The translations under genes and the position numbers were made by a program. Below, piece after piece: positions 32,065 to 39,820 of a stretch of DNA of 40,998 bases. The stretch is taken from positions 1 to 40,998 of the forward strand of contig CALGIG010000006.1 in NCBI GenBank assembly GCA_937915865.1, read 5' to 3'. The notes under the pieces were generated by a model that made no database searches, had not been told where the DNA came from, and was given only the letters and a program-made list of their open reading frames with translations. This DNA comes from an uncultured Prolixibacteraceae bacterium (GTDB taxonomy: Bacteria; Bacteroidota; Bacteroidia; Bacteroidales; Prolixibacteraceae). Every line of letters starts with the position of its first letter. The stretch's first letter is position 1.

Positions 32065-32159
32065 CCCTATATTTGTAATACATTTTTTTTCATAAGTTTA
32101 GGTTTAGTTAGGTTAGTTAGTTTAAGAGAGGAAAGGTAGGACAGAGGTTCTACCTTTTT
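32065..32159 (+). ncRNA. Candidate small RNA, tandem copy 2 (promoter included)
   Basis: Second copy of the unit, with TATATTTG at 32068-32075 and TTG at 32047-32049 at proper -33 spacing, an element the first copy lacks. Differences from copy 1 are at 32078 and 32131 only. The terminator stem GAAAGGTAG/CTACCTTT ends in TTTTTT, and may also help stop transcription from the convergent esterase gene (stop at 32184). No match to a known RNA class is recognised. Confidence 0.55.
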
Positions 32160-32183
32160 TATTTTTTTAAATTGACGTGAGGT

Positions 32184-33803
32184 TTACTTCACCGTTTTTA
32201 CCTGAAAAGTTTTCTGGTTCCAAGCTTCGAACTTGTTCTGTGTTAGAAATACTATTTCTTTTTTATCAGCATCTTTAAACCATATAATTGAAGAATCAAG
32301 CGGATCGTTGTTGACTTTTACTCCACCAATTACGGTAATTTGGACCAAAGTTCCGTTGTAAACTTCAAAATAGAACGGTTTAATATTCGATTGATCTGGT
32401 ACATTTAGTTGTGCAGGTGGTAAAACAACTTTTGCTGCAGTTTCTTCATATAAGAACCTTGAAACATTGCTGGTTATAGTATCCATCCAGTTATTTAATG
32501 TATTGTATGTTGCTAATTCCGGTTCGTGCCCCATTCCTGATAGCGAAACTAACTTATTTCTGATATTTAACGCCTGCAATCGGTCGTGAATTGGTTTCGA
32601 ACCAAACATTTTATCCATAACCAAACGATTAATCATAAGTGAATTTCTAAATGGATAATCGTTTTCGAAGGGGACAATATCATCAGCTGTTCCGTGAATT
32701 GACAGTACGGATATTTGTTCATCAGGGTCGATAATATTAAGGTCAGAAACTGCGCCCCACATATTGATTACTGCTTTAATAGTAAAAGTTTCGTTATATT
32801 TATTTCCCGATTCTTCTATTTTCCCAACCAAACCATCTTTAGCAGCTTGAATAATTCTTGGCGGACGTTCATCATTTTTCATAAACGCAGTATTCAATGA
32901 GGCAACAGCTCCGGCACTTGTTCCGCCTATATAAACCTGATTGGGATCAATCCCAAGTCCTTTTGCATTATGAGACAGGAATCGTAGGGCTGCATTTGCA
33001 TCCTGAATGGCCCGATAAGCGCTCATCTCTATATCCGAAGGTGTTGGCTTAAATCCGAGGCGGTAGTCGATTGAAGCGACCAGATAACCGCGTTTTGCGA
33101 GGGTAGTAGCTAGTGTTTTTTCGCAAACCGATTCTTTGGCTCCAATATAAAAGGCGCCTCCATGTATGAGCATGACCAAGGGTCGATTTTTAAAAATGTC
33201 GGTTTTCGGATAATACACATCAAGTTTTAAATCGAGTAATTTTGGATTATCAAACGATTTGATTAACCCCTTGCTTAACGTAGTAATGTAAGGTTCGTCT
33301 GAATATGGAGAGTTTGTCCAGTATCCTCTGGCTTTTCCATAAAGCAGATCGCTTTTGATAACAACATCAGGAAAGACTTCATCCTGGTATCTCTTTGTAG
33401 GCGAAACCTGTATTTCTTGTCTCCTGGTAAAAGTGAGATCAACTTTTGGCCGCCAAAAGAAAAAGTGGCGTTTCCCATTGAGCAAAATCAGTTTCCCTTC
33501 AAATCCACTTTCAGTAAATTTCGATGTTTTCATTTTGCCAACGTACAGGTCCGATTGGAAAATTGGCTTCAACCCTGCTAATTGCAGCGAAAAACCATGT
33601 GTTTCTTCTAATGCTTTACCCCTGTTCTTAACAAAAAAGCCTTTTACAAGTGCAGAGTCTGATTTGTCGGCTGTCAAAATCAATTGATCATTTCCAATAT
33701 TCCCATCATAAATTCCTTTTCGGGGAATATTGGACTGAGCAGCTGTGAAAAGCGCCAAATACAAAAAAATGAAAACGAGAAATAGTCTATGTATTGATTC
33801 CAT
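32184..33803 (-). CDS. Secreted alpha/beta-hydrolase (carboxylesterase-like)
   Basis: A 539-residue protein with an N-terminal signal peptide (hydrophobic stretch at residues 7-21, likely cleavage after TAAQ at about 23). The first 150 residues are beta-rich and unassigned. The hydrolase domain has the oxyanion motif HGGAF at 214-218 and the nucleophile elbow GGTSAGA at 293-299 with S296. Probable acid and base partners lie in HGTADDIVPF and GMGHE. The final 70 residues form an extra tail. It probably cleaves an ester in the periplasm or outside the cell. The substrate is unknown, though the esterase/lipase-type core is clear. Confidence 0.87.
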   Translation of the reverse strand: MESIHRLFLVFIFLYLALFTAAQSNIPRKGIYDGNIGNDQLILTADKSDSALVKGFFVKNRGKALEETHGFSLQLAGLKPIFQSDLYVGKMKTSKFTESGFEGKLILLNGKRHFFFWRPKVDLTFTRRQEIQVSPTKRYQDEVFPDVVIKSDLLYGKARGYWTNSPYSDEPYITTLSKGLIKSFDNPKLLDLKLDVYYPKTDIFKNRPLVMLIHGGAFYIGAKESVCEKTLATTLAKRGYLVASIDYRLGFKPTPSDIEMSAYRAIQDANAALRFLSHNAKGLGIDPNQVYIGGTSAGAVASLNTAFMKNDERPPRIIQAAKDGLVGKIEESGNKYNETFTIKAVINMWGAVSDLNIIDPDEQISVLSIHGTADDIVPFENDYPFRNSLMINRLVMDKMFGSKPIHDRLQALNIRNKLVSLSGMGHEPELATYNTLNNWMDTITSNVSRFLYEETAAKVVLPPAQLNVPDQSNIKPFYFEVYNGTLVQITVIGGVKVNNDPLDSSIIWFKDADKKEIVFLTQNKFEAWNQKTFQVKTVK

Positions 33804-33892
33804 TGTTTTTTTATTTTATTCGGATAACATCAGTAGAAAAACGCTAAAAGTTGCTGTGATAATATGTTTTTAATTTTATAAAGTTCTTGATA

Positions 33893-33900
33893 CAAAATTA
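33893..33900 (-). promoter_or_regulatory. Possible esterase promoter (-7 element)
   Basis: On the minus strand this reads TAATTTTG, a TAnnTTTG match 90 bp before the esterase ATG. The nearest -33 candidate, TTTG at 33929-33926, is at long spacing (25 bp). The 33804-34114 gap is a divergent promoter region shared with nhaD and shows no gene. Confidence 0.4.
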
Positions 33901-33998
33901 AAGGCTTCTTCTTCATTTTCTGCGTCAAAAATCAGATTTCAACTTAATTTGAACTAAAGGTAAATTTATTTAGAAAGGTGCTGTTTAGCAGTGTATTT

Positions 33999-34031
33999 TT
34001 TGACTATTATAGTTGAAGGAGTTTATCTTTG
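33999..34031 (+). promoter_or_regulatory. Promoter of the nhaD gene
   Basis: TTTG at 33999-34002 and TATCTTTG at 34024-34031 with a 21-bp spacer match the Bacteroidota promoter. The transcript would start about 75 nt before the ATG at 34115. Confidence 0.7.
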
Positions 34032-34114
34032 CACACCGAAAAAAAAGGCCATTCTTATAAAAATTATTCAGATATATAAATACTAATTTTCAATCAAAAG
34101 AAACATCAACTATT

Positions 34115-35425
34115 ATGGATCATGGAATGTTAGAAAAAATGCCCTTATGGCTTTCTTTACCGTTTGTGGTAATGTTGTTAAGTATTGCTTTAGGTCCTTT
34201 ATTTTTTAGTCACTGGTGGGATAAAAATAAAAATAAACTTATTGTTTCGTTGGTGCTTGGAGCACCTGTAGCGCTTATGCTGCTGTCTAATAATATGGAA
34301 CATGAATTGTTTCATCAAATACTTTTCGATTATGTGCCATTCATAATTCTGTTAGGTTCGCTGTTTGTAATTACAGGTGGTATTTTGCTTGAGGGCGACA
34401 TAGAGGCTAAACCTGCTGTAAATACACTGTTTTTAGCTATAGGGGGAGTACTTGCGTCGGTTATGGGAACCACCGGGGCGGCAATGCTTCTAATCCGCCC
34501 GATTATCAGAACCAATTCGGAGAGAAAATTAACAGTTCACACCATACTCTTTTTTATCGCAATTGTTGCCAACTGTGGTGGACTTTTGACCCCGCTGGGT
34601 GATCCGCCATTGTTTTTGATTTATTTACGAGGGGCCCCATTCACTTGGTTCTTAGGAATGATTAGAGAATGGGCTTTTGTATTAACTATTTTGCTTACAA
34701 TCTATTATCTTGTTGATAGTTACTATTATAAAAAGGAAGAAAAATCTAGTATTGAAAGAGATAAAACAAACGTACAGCCTATAAAAATAAAAGGTAAGTT
34801 TAATTTCCTATTCCTATTAGGGGTTGTGTTTTCTGTTGCATTCCTCAATGAACAATTCATTCCAGGAATAAAAGATAATCAGTACTTTTCGTTTATCCGT
34901 GAAGCTTCTATTAGTTTATTTGCTATTCTTTCCATTTTATTTACATCTAAAAAACTACGTTTTGACGATAACAAATTCACCTGGGGACCAATTATTGAAG
35001 TTGCCTGTTTATTCCTTGGAATTTTTGTAACAATGATCCCGGCTTTAATCTACCTGAGAGAAAATGCTCAATCAATTGGAGTTAATCAACCCTGGCAATT
35101 TTATTATGCGTCAGGAACGCTGAGTTCTTTCCTCGACAATGCGCCAACAGCTGTTTCGTTCCACAACCTGGCATTAGGAATGGTTTCTATGTTTGGCGAC
35201 TCGACTTTGGTCGCTGGTATTCCTGAAGTTTTATTATCAGCTATTTGTTTAGGATCTGTTATGTTTGGAGCGATGAGCTATATTGGGAATGGACCAAATT
35301 TCATGGTAAAAGCTATTGCAGAAGAAAACGGTATCCAAATGCCAAGCTTCTTTGCTTACATTTATAAATTCTCGTTAATTGTGTTACTACCAGTATATAT
35401 TCTGACCCAAATATTATTTTTATAA
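34115..35425 (+). CDS. nhaD: NhaD-type sodium:proton antiporter
   Basis: A 436-residue membrane protein of the NhaD/ArsB ion transporter group. Hydrophobic segments run through the whole chain. GGVLASVMGTTGAAMLLIRP at residues 109-128 and NCGGLLTPLGDPPLFLIYLRG at 153-173 (split as NCGGLLTPLG and DPPLFLIYLRG) match the re-entrant signature region. ASGTLSSFLDNAPTAVSF in the second half matches its symmetry partner. It would export Na+ in exchange for protons, balancing Na+ cycling by the nearby decarboxylase pump. It has its own promoter and terminator. Confidence 0.92.
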   Translation: MDHGMLEKMPLWLSLPFVVMLLSIALGPLFFSHWWDKNKNKLIVSLVLGAPVALMLLSNNMEHELFHQILFDYVPFIILLGSLFVITGGILLEGDIEAKPAVNTLFLAIGGVLASVMGTTGAAMLLIRPIIRTNSERKLTVHTILFFIAIVANCGGLLTPLGDPPLFLIYLRGAPFTWFLGMIREWAFVLTILLTIYYLVDSYYYKKEEKSSIERDKTNVQPIKIKGKFNFLFLLGVVFSVAFLNEQFIPGIKDNQYFSFIREASISLFAILSILFTSKKLRFDDNKFTWGPIIEVACLFLGIFVTMIPALIYLRENAQSIGVNQPWQFYYASGTLSSFLDNAPTAVSFHNLALGMVSMFGDSTLVAGIPEVLLSAICLGSVMFGAMSYIGNGPNFMVKAIAEENGIQMPSFFAYIYKFSLIVLLPVYILTQILFL

Positions 35426-35451
35426 TTTAGGCAGACTGAATACATGATATT

Positions 35452-35490
35452 AGAGGTTTACTTTATGAAAATAAGTAAACCTCTTTTTTT
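35452..35490 (+). terminator. Intrinsic terminator after nhaD
   Basis: AGAGGTTTACTT (35452-35463) pairs with AAGTAAACCTCT (35473-35484), followed by a run of T. Confidence 0.92.
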
Positions 35491-35529
35491 ATCAAAGTTT
35501 TGAGAATATTCCATTTTAAATTAAAATTC

Positions 35530-35564
35530 ATAGTATTTTAAAATTAAATACTATAACTTTATGG
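35530..35564 (+). promoter_or_regulatory. Palindromic operator candidate upstream of the duplicated unknown gene
   Basis: ATAGTATTT (35530-35538) and AAATACTAT (35546-35554) are perfect 9-bp inverted repeats separated by 7 bp. A -7-like TATAACTTTATG begins inside the right arm at 35552. A dimeric repressor binding here could block the promoter of the gene at 35625. Confidence 0.45.
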
Positions 35565-35624
35565 AAATGACCACACGGATTGCAATTAGTTGAGAATTAG
35601 ATTACCCAATAAATAACTAAACTT

Positions 35625-36389
35625 ATGAATCGATTTATTTATTTAACTGCAATTCCTGAAGCTTTAATAGCCTCAATGTTACCGCCTAAAGACTTTGGAG
35701 AATATCTGTCAACTGGTACCAAAAAGATGAATAAAGGACAGGCAATCTTTTTTGAAGTTGATTTGTCTCAAATTGAAAACTTAATTGATGTTGAAAGTCT
35801 AAACAAAAGGTGTGTCCCAAAGTCAGATGGATCACCAAAAAGTTCGGTTTATTTGTCTGTTTATAAGGTTTTGGAATTAATTCCTTTATCCGCTCTTAAA
35901 AGTTTATATCTTACTTCGGATAATGGTTATACTCTTGAGCTGAAGAAATCACCTTATGATGAATCGGTGGAAGGAAGTGCCAAATTTCATTTATATCAGG
36001 AGCTACTTCCTGTTAACCCAATGATAGCAAGCACATTAACTCCAATTGAGTTTTTGAAAAAACTAACGAATGGATCTACTCCTATTGTGCTTCCCAAATT
36101 ATTTTTTGTGGAATTACAACTTGGCGATTTAGCTTTCGACCCGCATAAAGGAACAACGGATTATTTGCCATTTACGAATATCAGACAACTTAGAGATTGT
36201 CTTGAAGTTCTTGATGATAAATACGTTAAACAAATGAAAACTGTACAACGGTTCTTTTCTGGTTCTTTACTTTATCGTACTATAGCAAAGGGGTTTTTCA
36301 TTGGGGCAAAAGATGAAATTATTTATTATAAATTTCCATCTTTATCTGAGCTGGAAGAAACAGATTATGCTTTTTACCGGTCAATTTGA
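35625..36389 (+). CDS. Hypothetical protein with an internal duplication
   Basis: A 254-residue protein without a recognised domain, signal peptide or membrane helix, probably cytoplasmic. It appears to consist of two related halves. Residues 10-46 (ALIASMLPPKDFGEYLSTG, then IFFEVDL) align with residues 129-166 (PMIASTLTPIEFLKKLTNG, then LFFVELQL). Both segments share an I/L-A-S-x-L-x-P-x-x-F pattern, a short loop, and a beta-strand ending in F-F-V/E-x-L. The gene is monocistronic: a terminator precedes it and a hairpin follows it. The codon use and composition look like neighbouring genes, so it is probably real and native. Confidence 0.75.
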   Translation: MNRFIYLTAIPEALIASMLPPKDFGEYLSTGTKKMNKGQAIFFEVDLSQIENLIDVESLNKRCVPKSDGSPKSSVYLSVYKVLELIPLSALKSLYLTSDNGYTLELKKSPYDESVEGSAKFHLYQELLPVNPMIASTLTPIEFLKKLTNGSTPIVLPKLFFVELQLGDLAFDPHKGTTDYLPFTNIRQLRDCLEVLDDKYVKQMKTVQRFFSGSLLYRTIAKGFFIGAKDEIIYYKFPSLSELEETDYAFYRSI

Positions 36390-36440
36390 TTGTTGGGAAT
36401 AGAGGGTTTATATTCTGCTATAGCTTTCTCAAATAGTTTT

Positions 36441-36476
36441 ATGACAAGGTTGTTCCCCCAAGAGCGACCTTGTCAT
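36441..36476. terminator. Strong hairpin after the unknown gene
   Basis: ATGACAAGGT (36441-36450) pairs perfectly with ACCTTGTCAT (36467-36476) around a 16-nt loop containing CCCCC. The following sequence (GTTATATTGG) is not a clean T run, so this may be a terminator, an RNA-processing hairpin or an operator for the AraC gene at 36566. Confidence 0.5.
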
Positions 36477-36565
36477 GTTATATTGGTTATTATTACCGAT
36501 TACCGATTTACTGCACATATTAGTTTGCTATTTTTACATCCTGAATAAATTTAGGCAGTTGGTGC

Positions 36566-37444
36566 ATGGACGAACAATCAGAAATTATACGGGAAATTAC
36601 TCCACTTACTCATGGCGAATGTCTGTTGGTGTTTGACAGGATTAAAACCAGATTTGATTTTCCAATACACTTTCATCCTGAATATGAACTTAATTTTATC
36701 TTAAATGCTCCGAATGCTGTACGACTGGTTGGTAATTACCAAGGCCTGATTGGTGGCGCTGAACTTGTTCTGGTTGGACCGAATGTAAAGCATGGTTGGA
36801 CCAATGGGGCCTGTTCCAGCAAACAAATTCATGAAGTAACAATTCAATTTCACCGGGACTTATTTCAGGAAAGGTTTCTTGAACGAAACATGATGCAATC
36901 AATCCGGGAAATGCTTACCAATTCAGTTCGGGGAATTTTGTTTTCAGAACAAACGATTAATGAAGTTGCCGGGCAGATTATGGGTTTATCACAAAAAGAT
37001 GGATTAGAGGCATTTCTTGATCTGTTAAAGATTTTATATCAGCTTTCTCTTTCGAAAGATCAGAAAATACTTTGTGCTGAAGTTTTAAATACTTCAGATT
37101 CTGTAACCAATGAGCAACTCAAGAAATTATTTGGTTATATTGAACTGAGATATAACGAGAAAATATTGTTTAAAGATGTGGCCCGATATTTAAATATGAC
37201 GGAATCGACATTGTCGCGGCTTATAAAAAAAAGTATAGGAAAATCGTTTGTTAATTTCTTAAATGATTACCGCATTGGTTTTGCTTCCCGTTGGTTAACA
37301 GAGACTAACCAATCAGTATCGGAAGTAGCTGATCGCTGCGGATTTTACAATATCTCAAATTTTAACCGTATTTTTAAAAAATCAAAAGGTTGTACGCCTG
37401 TTGAATACCGTAAGAACTTTTCAGGAATAAAAAGGGTTAGTTAA
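36566..37444 (+). CDS. AraC family transcriptional regulator
   Basis: A 292-residue regulator. Residues 15-115 form a cupin-like ligand-binding domain (LTHGECLLVFDRIKT, FPIHFHPEYELNFILN with paired histidines). The C-terminal 100 residues are an AraC double helix-turn-helix: KDVARYLNMTESTLSRLIKK in the first and SVSEVADRCGFYNISNFNRI in the second, followed by FKKSKGCTPVEYRK. The ligand and target are unknown. It stands alone, with a convergent ferredoxin gene 17 bp downstream. The cupin HFHPEYE pattern suggests a sugar or small-molecule sensor, as in many Bacteroidota AraC proteins controlling carbohydrate use, but this is inference. Confidence 0.9.
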   Translation: MDEQSEIIREITPLTHGECLLVFDRIKTRFDFPIHFHPEYELNFILNAPNAVRLVGNYQGLIGGAELVLVGPNVKHGWTNGACSSKQIHEVTIQFHRDLFQERFLERNMMQSIREMLTNSVRGILFSEQTINEVAGQIMGLSQKDGLEAFLDLLKILYQLSLSKDQKILCAEVLNTSDSVTNEQLKKLFGYIELRYNEKILFKDVARYLNMTESTLSRLIKKSIGKSFVNFLNDYRIGFASRWLTETNQSVSEVADRCGFYNISNFNRIFKKSKGCTPVEYRKNFSGIKRVS

Positions 37445-37461
37445 AAATAACAGATCTATAT

Positions 37462-37674
37462 TCAATCGAAATTAATTGTTTGTTGGGGATCAACAGGTTT
37501 TGAAGCCAAATAATCTTCAACTATTGAGTCAATCCAAGTTAAACAACGGCCACAACTGGTGCCGGCGCGGGTTATTTTTTGAATGTCGGAAGCGGAACAT
37601 GCCCCTTTAACTAAAGCATTATGAATTTCTTTTTCTGTAACCATGTTACAAAGGCAGACCAAACGTTGTTTCAT
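37462..37674 (-). CDS. Bfd-like [2Fe-2S] ferredoxin
   Basis: A 70-residue protein of the bacterioferritin-associated ferredoxin (BFD-like) family. The four cluster cysteines are C7, C9, C41 and C44, giving the CxC-x31-CxxC pattern typical of Bfd. In known systems Bfd reduces bacterioferritin to release iron, and related domains occur in nitrite reductases and NifU-like proteins. No bacterioferritin gene is in this window. It follows an HD-domain gene by 7 bp, likely in the same transcript. The sequence after residue 55 is a short extra tail. Confidence 0.88.
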   Translation of the reverse strand: MKQRLVCLCNMVTEKEIHNALVKGACSASDIQKITRAGTSCGRCLTWIDSIVEDYLASKPVDPQQTINFD

Positions 37675-37681
37675 TCAAGAG

Positions 37682-38473
37682 TTAATTAGACGCAACAAAT
37701 TTATTTTCAACGAACAATTTTATCGCCCTGTAGGCGTCGATAATTTGATCACGTTTCGGTAGTGTTTCGTATATTTTCTGAATGAGTTGTTTTTCACTTA
37801 ATATACGGAAAGTGTATTTAAAATTCAGATCAAAAGCCATTGAAAGTATAAGTAGCCGATAATCATTCATCGACTTCATATCTTCAACTGCAGCTGTTTT
37901 GCCGGTCAAAATACTTTTAATAATTTTTTCAGAAACGTCAACCTGATTAAGCAAGTCAAGTGTTATAATAGGCTGAAGTCCGTTTTTTTCTTTAAAAAAC
38001 CTGTATGAAGCCTCAAGAATATCTAATTTATCGGCATCGCGTAACAAACGGGCAAAAAGGTTTTGTTGTTCGTTATCGAGCTTACCTAGTTTAAGCTTAT
38101 TGTGGTTTTCGATGGCTTTGTGGACAATTATTTGAACATCAGAAGGTAGCTTAGAATAAAATTCCATCTGTTGAACCAATTTGGCAGATAATGCCGCGTG
38201 GTTATGCTGGATATTAATAGGAGACTCTGTACCTTGAACAATTAATACGGCTTTTCCATAGTCATGAAATAGAGCGATAATTTCAGCTATATGCTTTTCT
38301 TCATCAGTTTGTAGCAAAGTTTTGGCAAGCAATGCTATATTATTTGAAACTCGCATCGAATGATTGCGAATATCATCGACCCTGGCTTGGCTTTCATGAG
38401 AATGAGACATCAAAGTCTGAAAGTTTCCTTCGAACTCAAGACGACTTTCTTTCAGTAGTTCTAATGTAACCAT
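37682..38473 (-). CDS. HD-domain phosphohydrolase-like protein
   Basis: A 263-residue HD-domain protein. Metal ligands are visible as H38 (IRNHSMRVS), H70-D71 (ALFHDYGKA) and the later HNHAALSAKL plus DADKLDILEA segment, which fits a complete HD site. Such proteins hydrolyse nucleotides or other phosphates. The DKLD motif after a helical stretch resembles the predicted HD hydrolases of unknown substrate. It has no other domain. It is upstream of the Bfd-like gene by 7 bp, an unusual pairing. A TACATTTG promoter element lies just before the start. Confidence 0.85.
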   Translation of the reverse strand: MVTLELLKESRLEFEGNFQTLMSHSHESQARVDDIRNHSMRVSNNIALLAKTLLQTDEEKHIAEIIALFHDYGKAVLIVQGTESPINIQHNHAALSAKLVQQMEFYSKLPSDVQIIVHKAIENHNKLKLGKLDNEQQNLFARLLRDADKLDILEASYRFFKEKNGLQPIITLDLLNQVDVSEKIIKSILTGKTAAVEDMKSMNDYRLLILSMAFDLNFKYTFRILSEKQLIQKIYETLPKRDQIIDAYRAIKLFVENKFVASN

Positions 38474-38491
38474 ATCTGGAATTTATTAATC

Positions 38492-38499
38492 CAAATGTA
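38492..38499 (-). promoter_or_regulatory. Promoter element of the HD-bfd pair
   Basis: On the minus strand this reads TACATTTG, an exact TAnnTTTG match, giving a very short leader of about 12 nt before the HD-domain ATG at 38473. Confidence 0.5.
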
Positions 38500-38637
38500 A
38501 CAGAATTACTCCTTAAATGTATTCAGAAATTTGCTAAAATTATTAACACAAGATGAGTGATAAATCTCCAAAGCTGTTGATAGAGCTTATTTGGTAATAA
38601 AAAAGTTTGCGTTTTTTATGTTTTTGGAAGAAAGTAG

Positions 38638-38666
38638 TTGATTACATTCAAGTTTTACTATTTTTG
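38638..38666 (+). promoter_or_regulatory. Promoter of the tRNA-Arg gene
   Basis: TTG at 38638-38640 and TATTTTTG at 38659-38666 with an 18-bp spacer match the Bacteroidota consensus and lie 18 bp before the tRNA 5' end. Confidence 0.65.
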
Positions 38667-38684
38667 TGCTCGCAAAAATTTATT

Positions 38685-38756
38685 GGTCCCATAGTTCAAT
38701 GGATAGAATAAAAGATTCCGGTTCTTTCGATCTGGGTTCGAATCCCGGTGGGATCA
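38685..38756 (+). tRNA. tRNA-Arg (anticodon CCG)
   Basis: A 72-nt tRNA folds fully. Acceptor GGTCCCA pairs with TGGGATC, D-stem GTTC with GAAT, anticodon stem AAAGA with TCTTT, and T-stem CTGGG with CCCGG around TTCGAAT. The anticodon loop TTCCGGT gives CCG, reading the arginine codon CGG. Discriminator base is A. The 3' CCA is not encoded, so it must be added. A promoter lies upstream and a terminator hairpin downstream, so it is transcribed singly. Confidence 0.95.
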
Positions 38757-38768
38757 CAAAAACAAAAG

Positions 38769-38820
38769 AATAACCAATACTCATGCGCTGAAAGGCGCAG
38801 CTGCATTGGTTATTTTGTTT
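38769..38820 (+). terminator. Terminator of the tRNA gene
   Basis: AATAACCAAT (38769-38778) pairs with ATTGGTTATT (38805-38814), with an inner TGCGC/GCGCA stem, followed by TTGTTT. Perfect outer arms make a long hairpin 12 nt after the tRNA. Confidence 0.8.
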
Positions 38821-38908
38821 CGATATTGATTTTAATAATCGATTCATCCCTAATTCATTCCGAATGGTGGTAATTTCAAATGTACGAGGAATTACCTTCA
38901 GGATTAGT

Positions 38909-39820
38909 TTAGCACCAAAATGACGAAAGAGCTAAAATCTTTCGGTTTTTTTTGATGTCGGTTGGCGAATATCCAAAATGTTTCTTGAATGCGTAAGAAA
39001 AATGCGAAAGGTTTTCGAAACCGGTTTCAAGGTAAACATCAACCGGCTTCTTGTCTTTTTCTTTTAGTTGATAATAAGCCAGTTCAAGGCGCTTTTGTGT
39101 CAGCCATTTCTGAGGTGTTGCTTTAAATATTTTCCTGAAGTCTCGGTTAAACGTGGCAACACTGCGCCCAGTAAGATACCCGAATTTCTCTAGTGGCAGG
39201 TTGAACATGAAGTTCTTTTCCATAAACTCGGTAAGGTTTATTTTTCCCGGTTCGGAAAAATCGGTCAATAAACCGTCAATTTCCGGATCGATATTCCGTA
39301 GGATAGCTATTGCTTCCCTGATTTTCAGGTCGGCAATATCCTCCGGAAATTTCTCCTGTACATCAAAATACGGAACCAGCGATGCCAGGCAACTTTCAAG
39401 CAACGGATGGTGGTTGAACAGCCTGATTTTACAAATGGCGGGTTTCTGCGGCCTTGTCTTTAATTCCGTATAAATATGCCTAAGCCGTTCTTTCGATAAG
39501 TGCATTGCCACCGATTTGTGAGGTAATCCGTTTACCGGATGACTGATAACAGTCGCAAGTTGGTTTCGCGGAATCAGGAAAATATCGCCCGTTTTGAACC
39601 AATTGATTTCATTGGTCAATACGATTTTAGTCTCTCCTGAAATAAGCCAAACCAGAATGTGATCTTCAAACAAAACGTCTGATTTGAACAACCTGTCGGT
39701 ATGACATGAAAGCTTTAGGTTGGGAGTGATGTATTTTGTATGAAAATCCACTTGCGATGTTGTCAAATTATACGACAATGAATTGATCTTCAAAAGTAAT
39801 TTAATCAGCGTTAAAAACAA
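38909..39820 (-). CDS. AraC family transcriptional regulator (next to the SDR gene)
   Basis: A 303-residue regulator with an N-terminal cupin-like domain (about residues 25-130, including VLFEDHILVWLISGETKIVL) and a C-terminal AraC double helix-turn-helix. The HTH is seen in LPLEKFGYLTGRSVATFNRDF and KPVDVYLETGFENLSHFSYAFKKHFGYSP, given here as FGYLTGRSVATFNRDF and GFENLSHFSYAFKKHFGYSP. The first 11 to 20 residues are probably not native: the ATG at 39820 overlaps the SDR stop by 20 bp. It is the second gene after the SDR on the same strand, and the direct repeats at 40873-40912 look like its binding site. Confidence 0.88.
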   Translation of the reverse strand: MFLTLIKLLLKINSLSYNLTTSQVDFHTKYITPNLKLSCHTDRLFKSDVLFEDHILVWLISGETKIVLTNEINWFKTGDIFLIPRNQLATVISHPVNGLPHKSVAMHLSKERLRHIYTELKTRPQKPAICKIRLFNHHPLLESCLASLVPYFDVQEKFPEDIADLKIREAIAILRNIDPEIDGLLTDFSEPGKINLTEFMEKNFMFNLPLEKFGYLTGRSVATFNRDFRKIFKATPQKWLTQKRLELAYYQLKEKDKKPVDVYLETGFENLSHFSYAFKKHFGYSPTDIKKNRKILALSSFWC

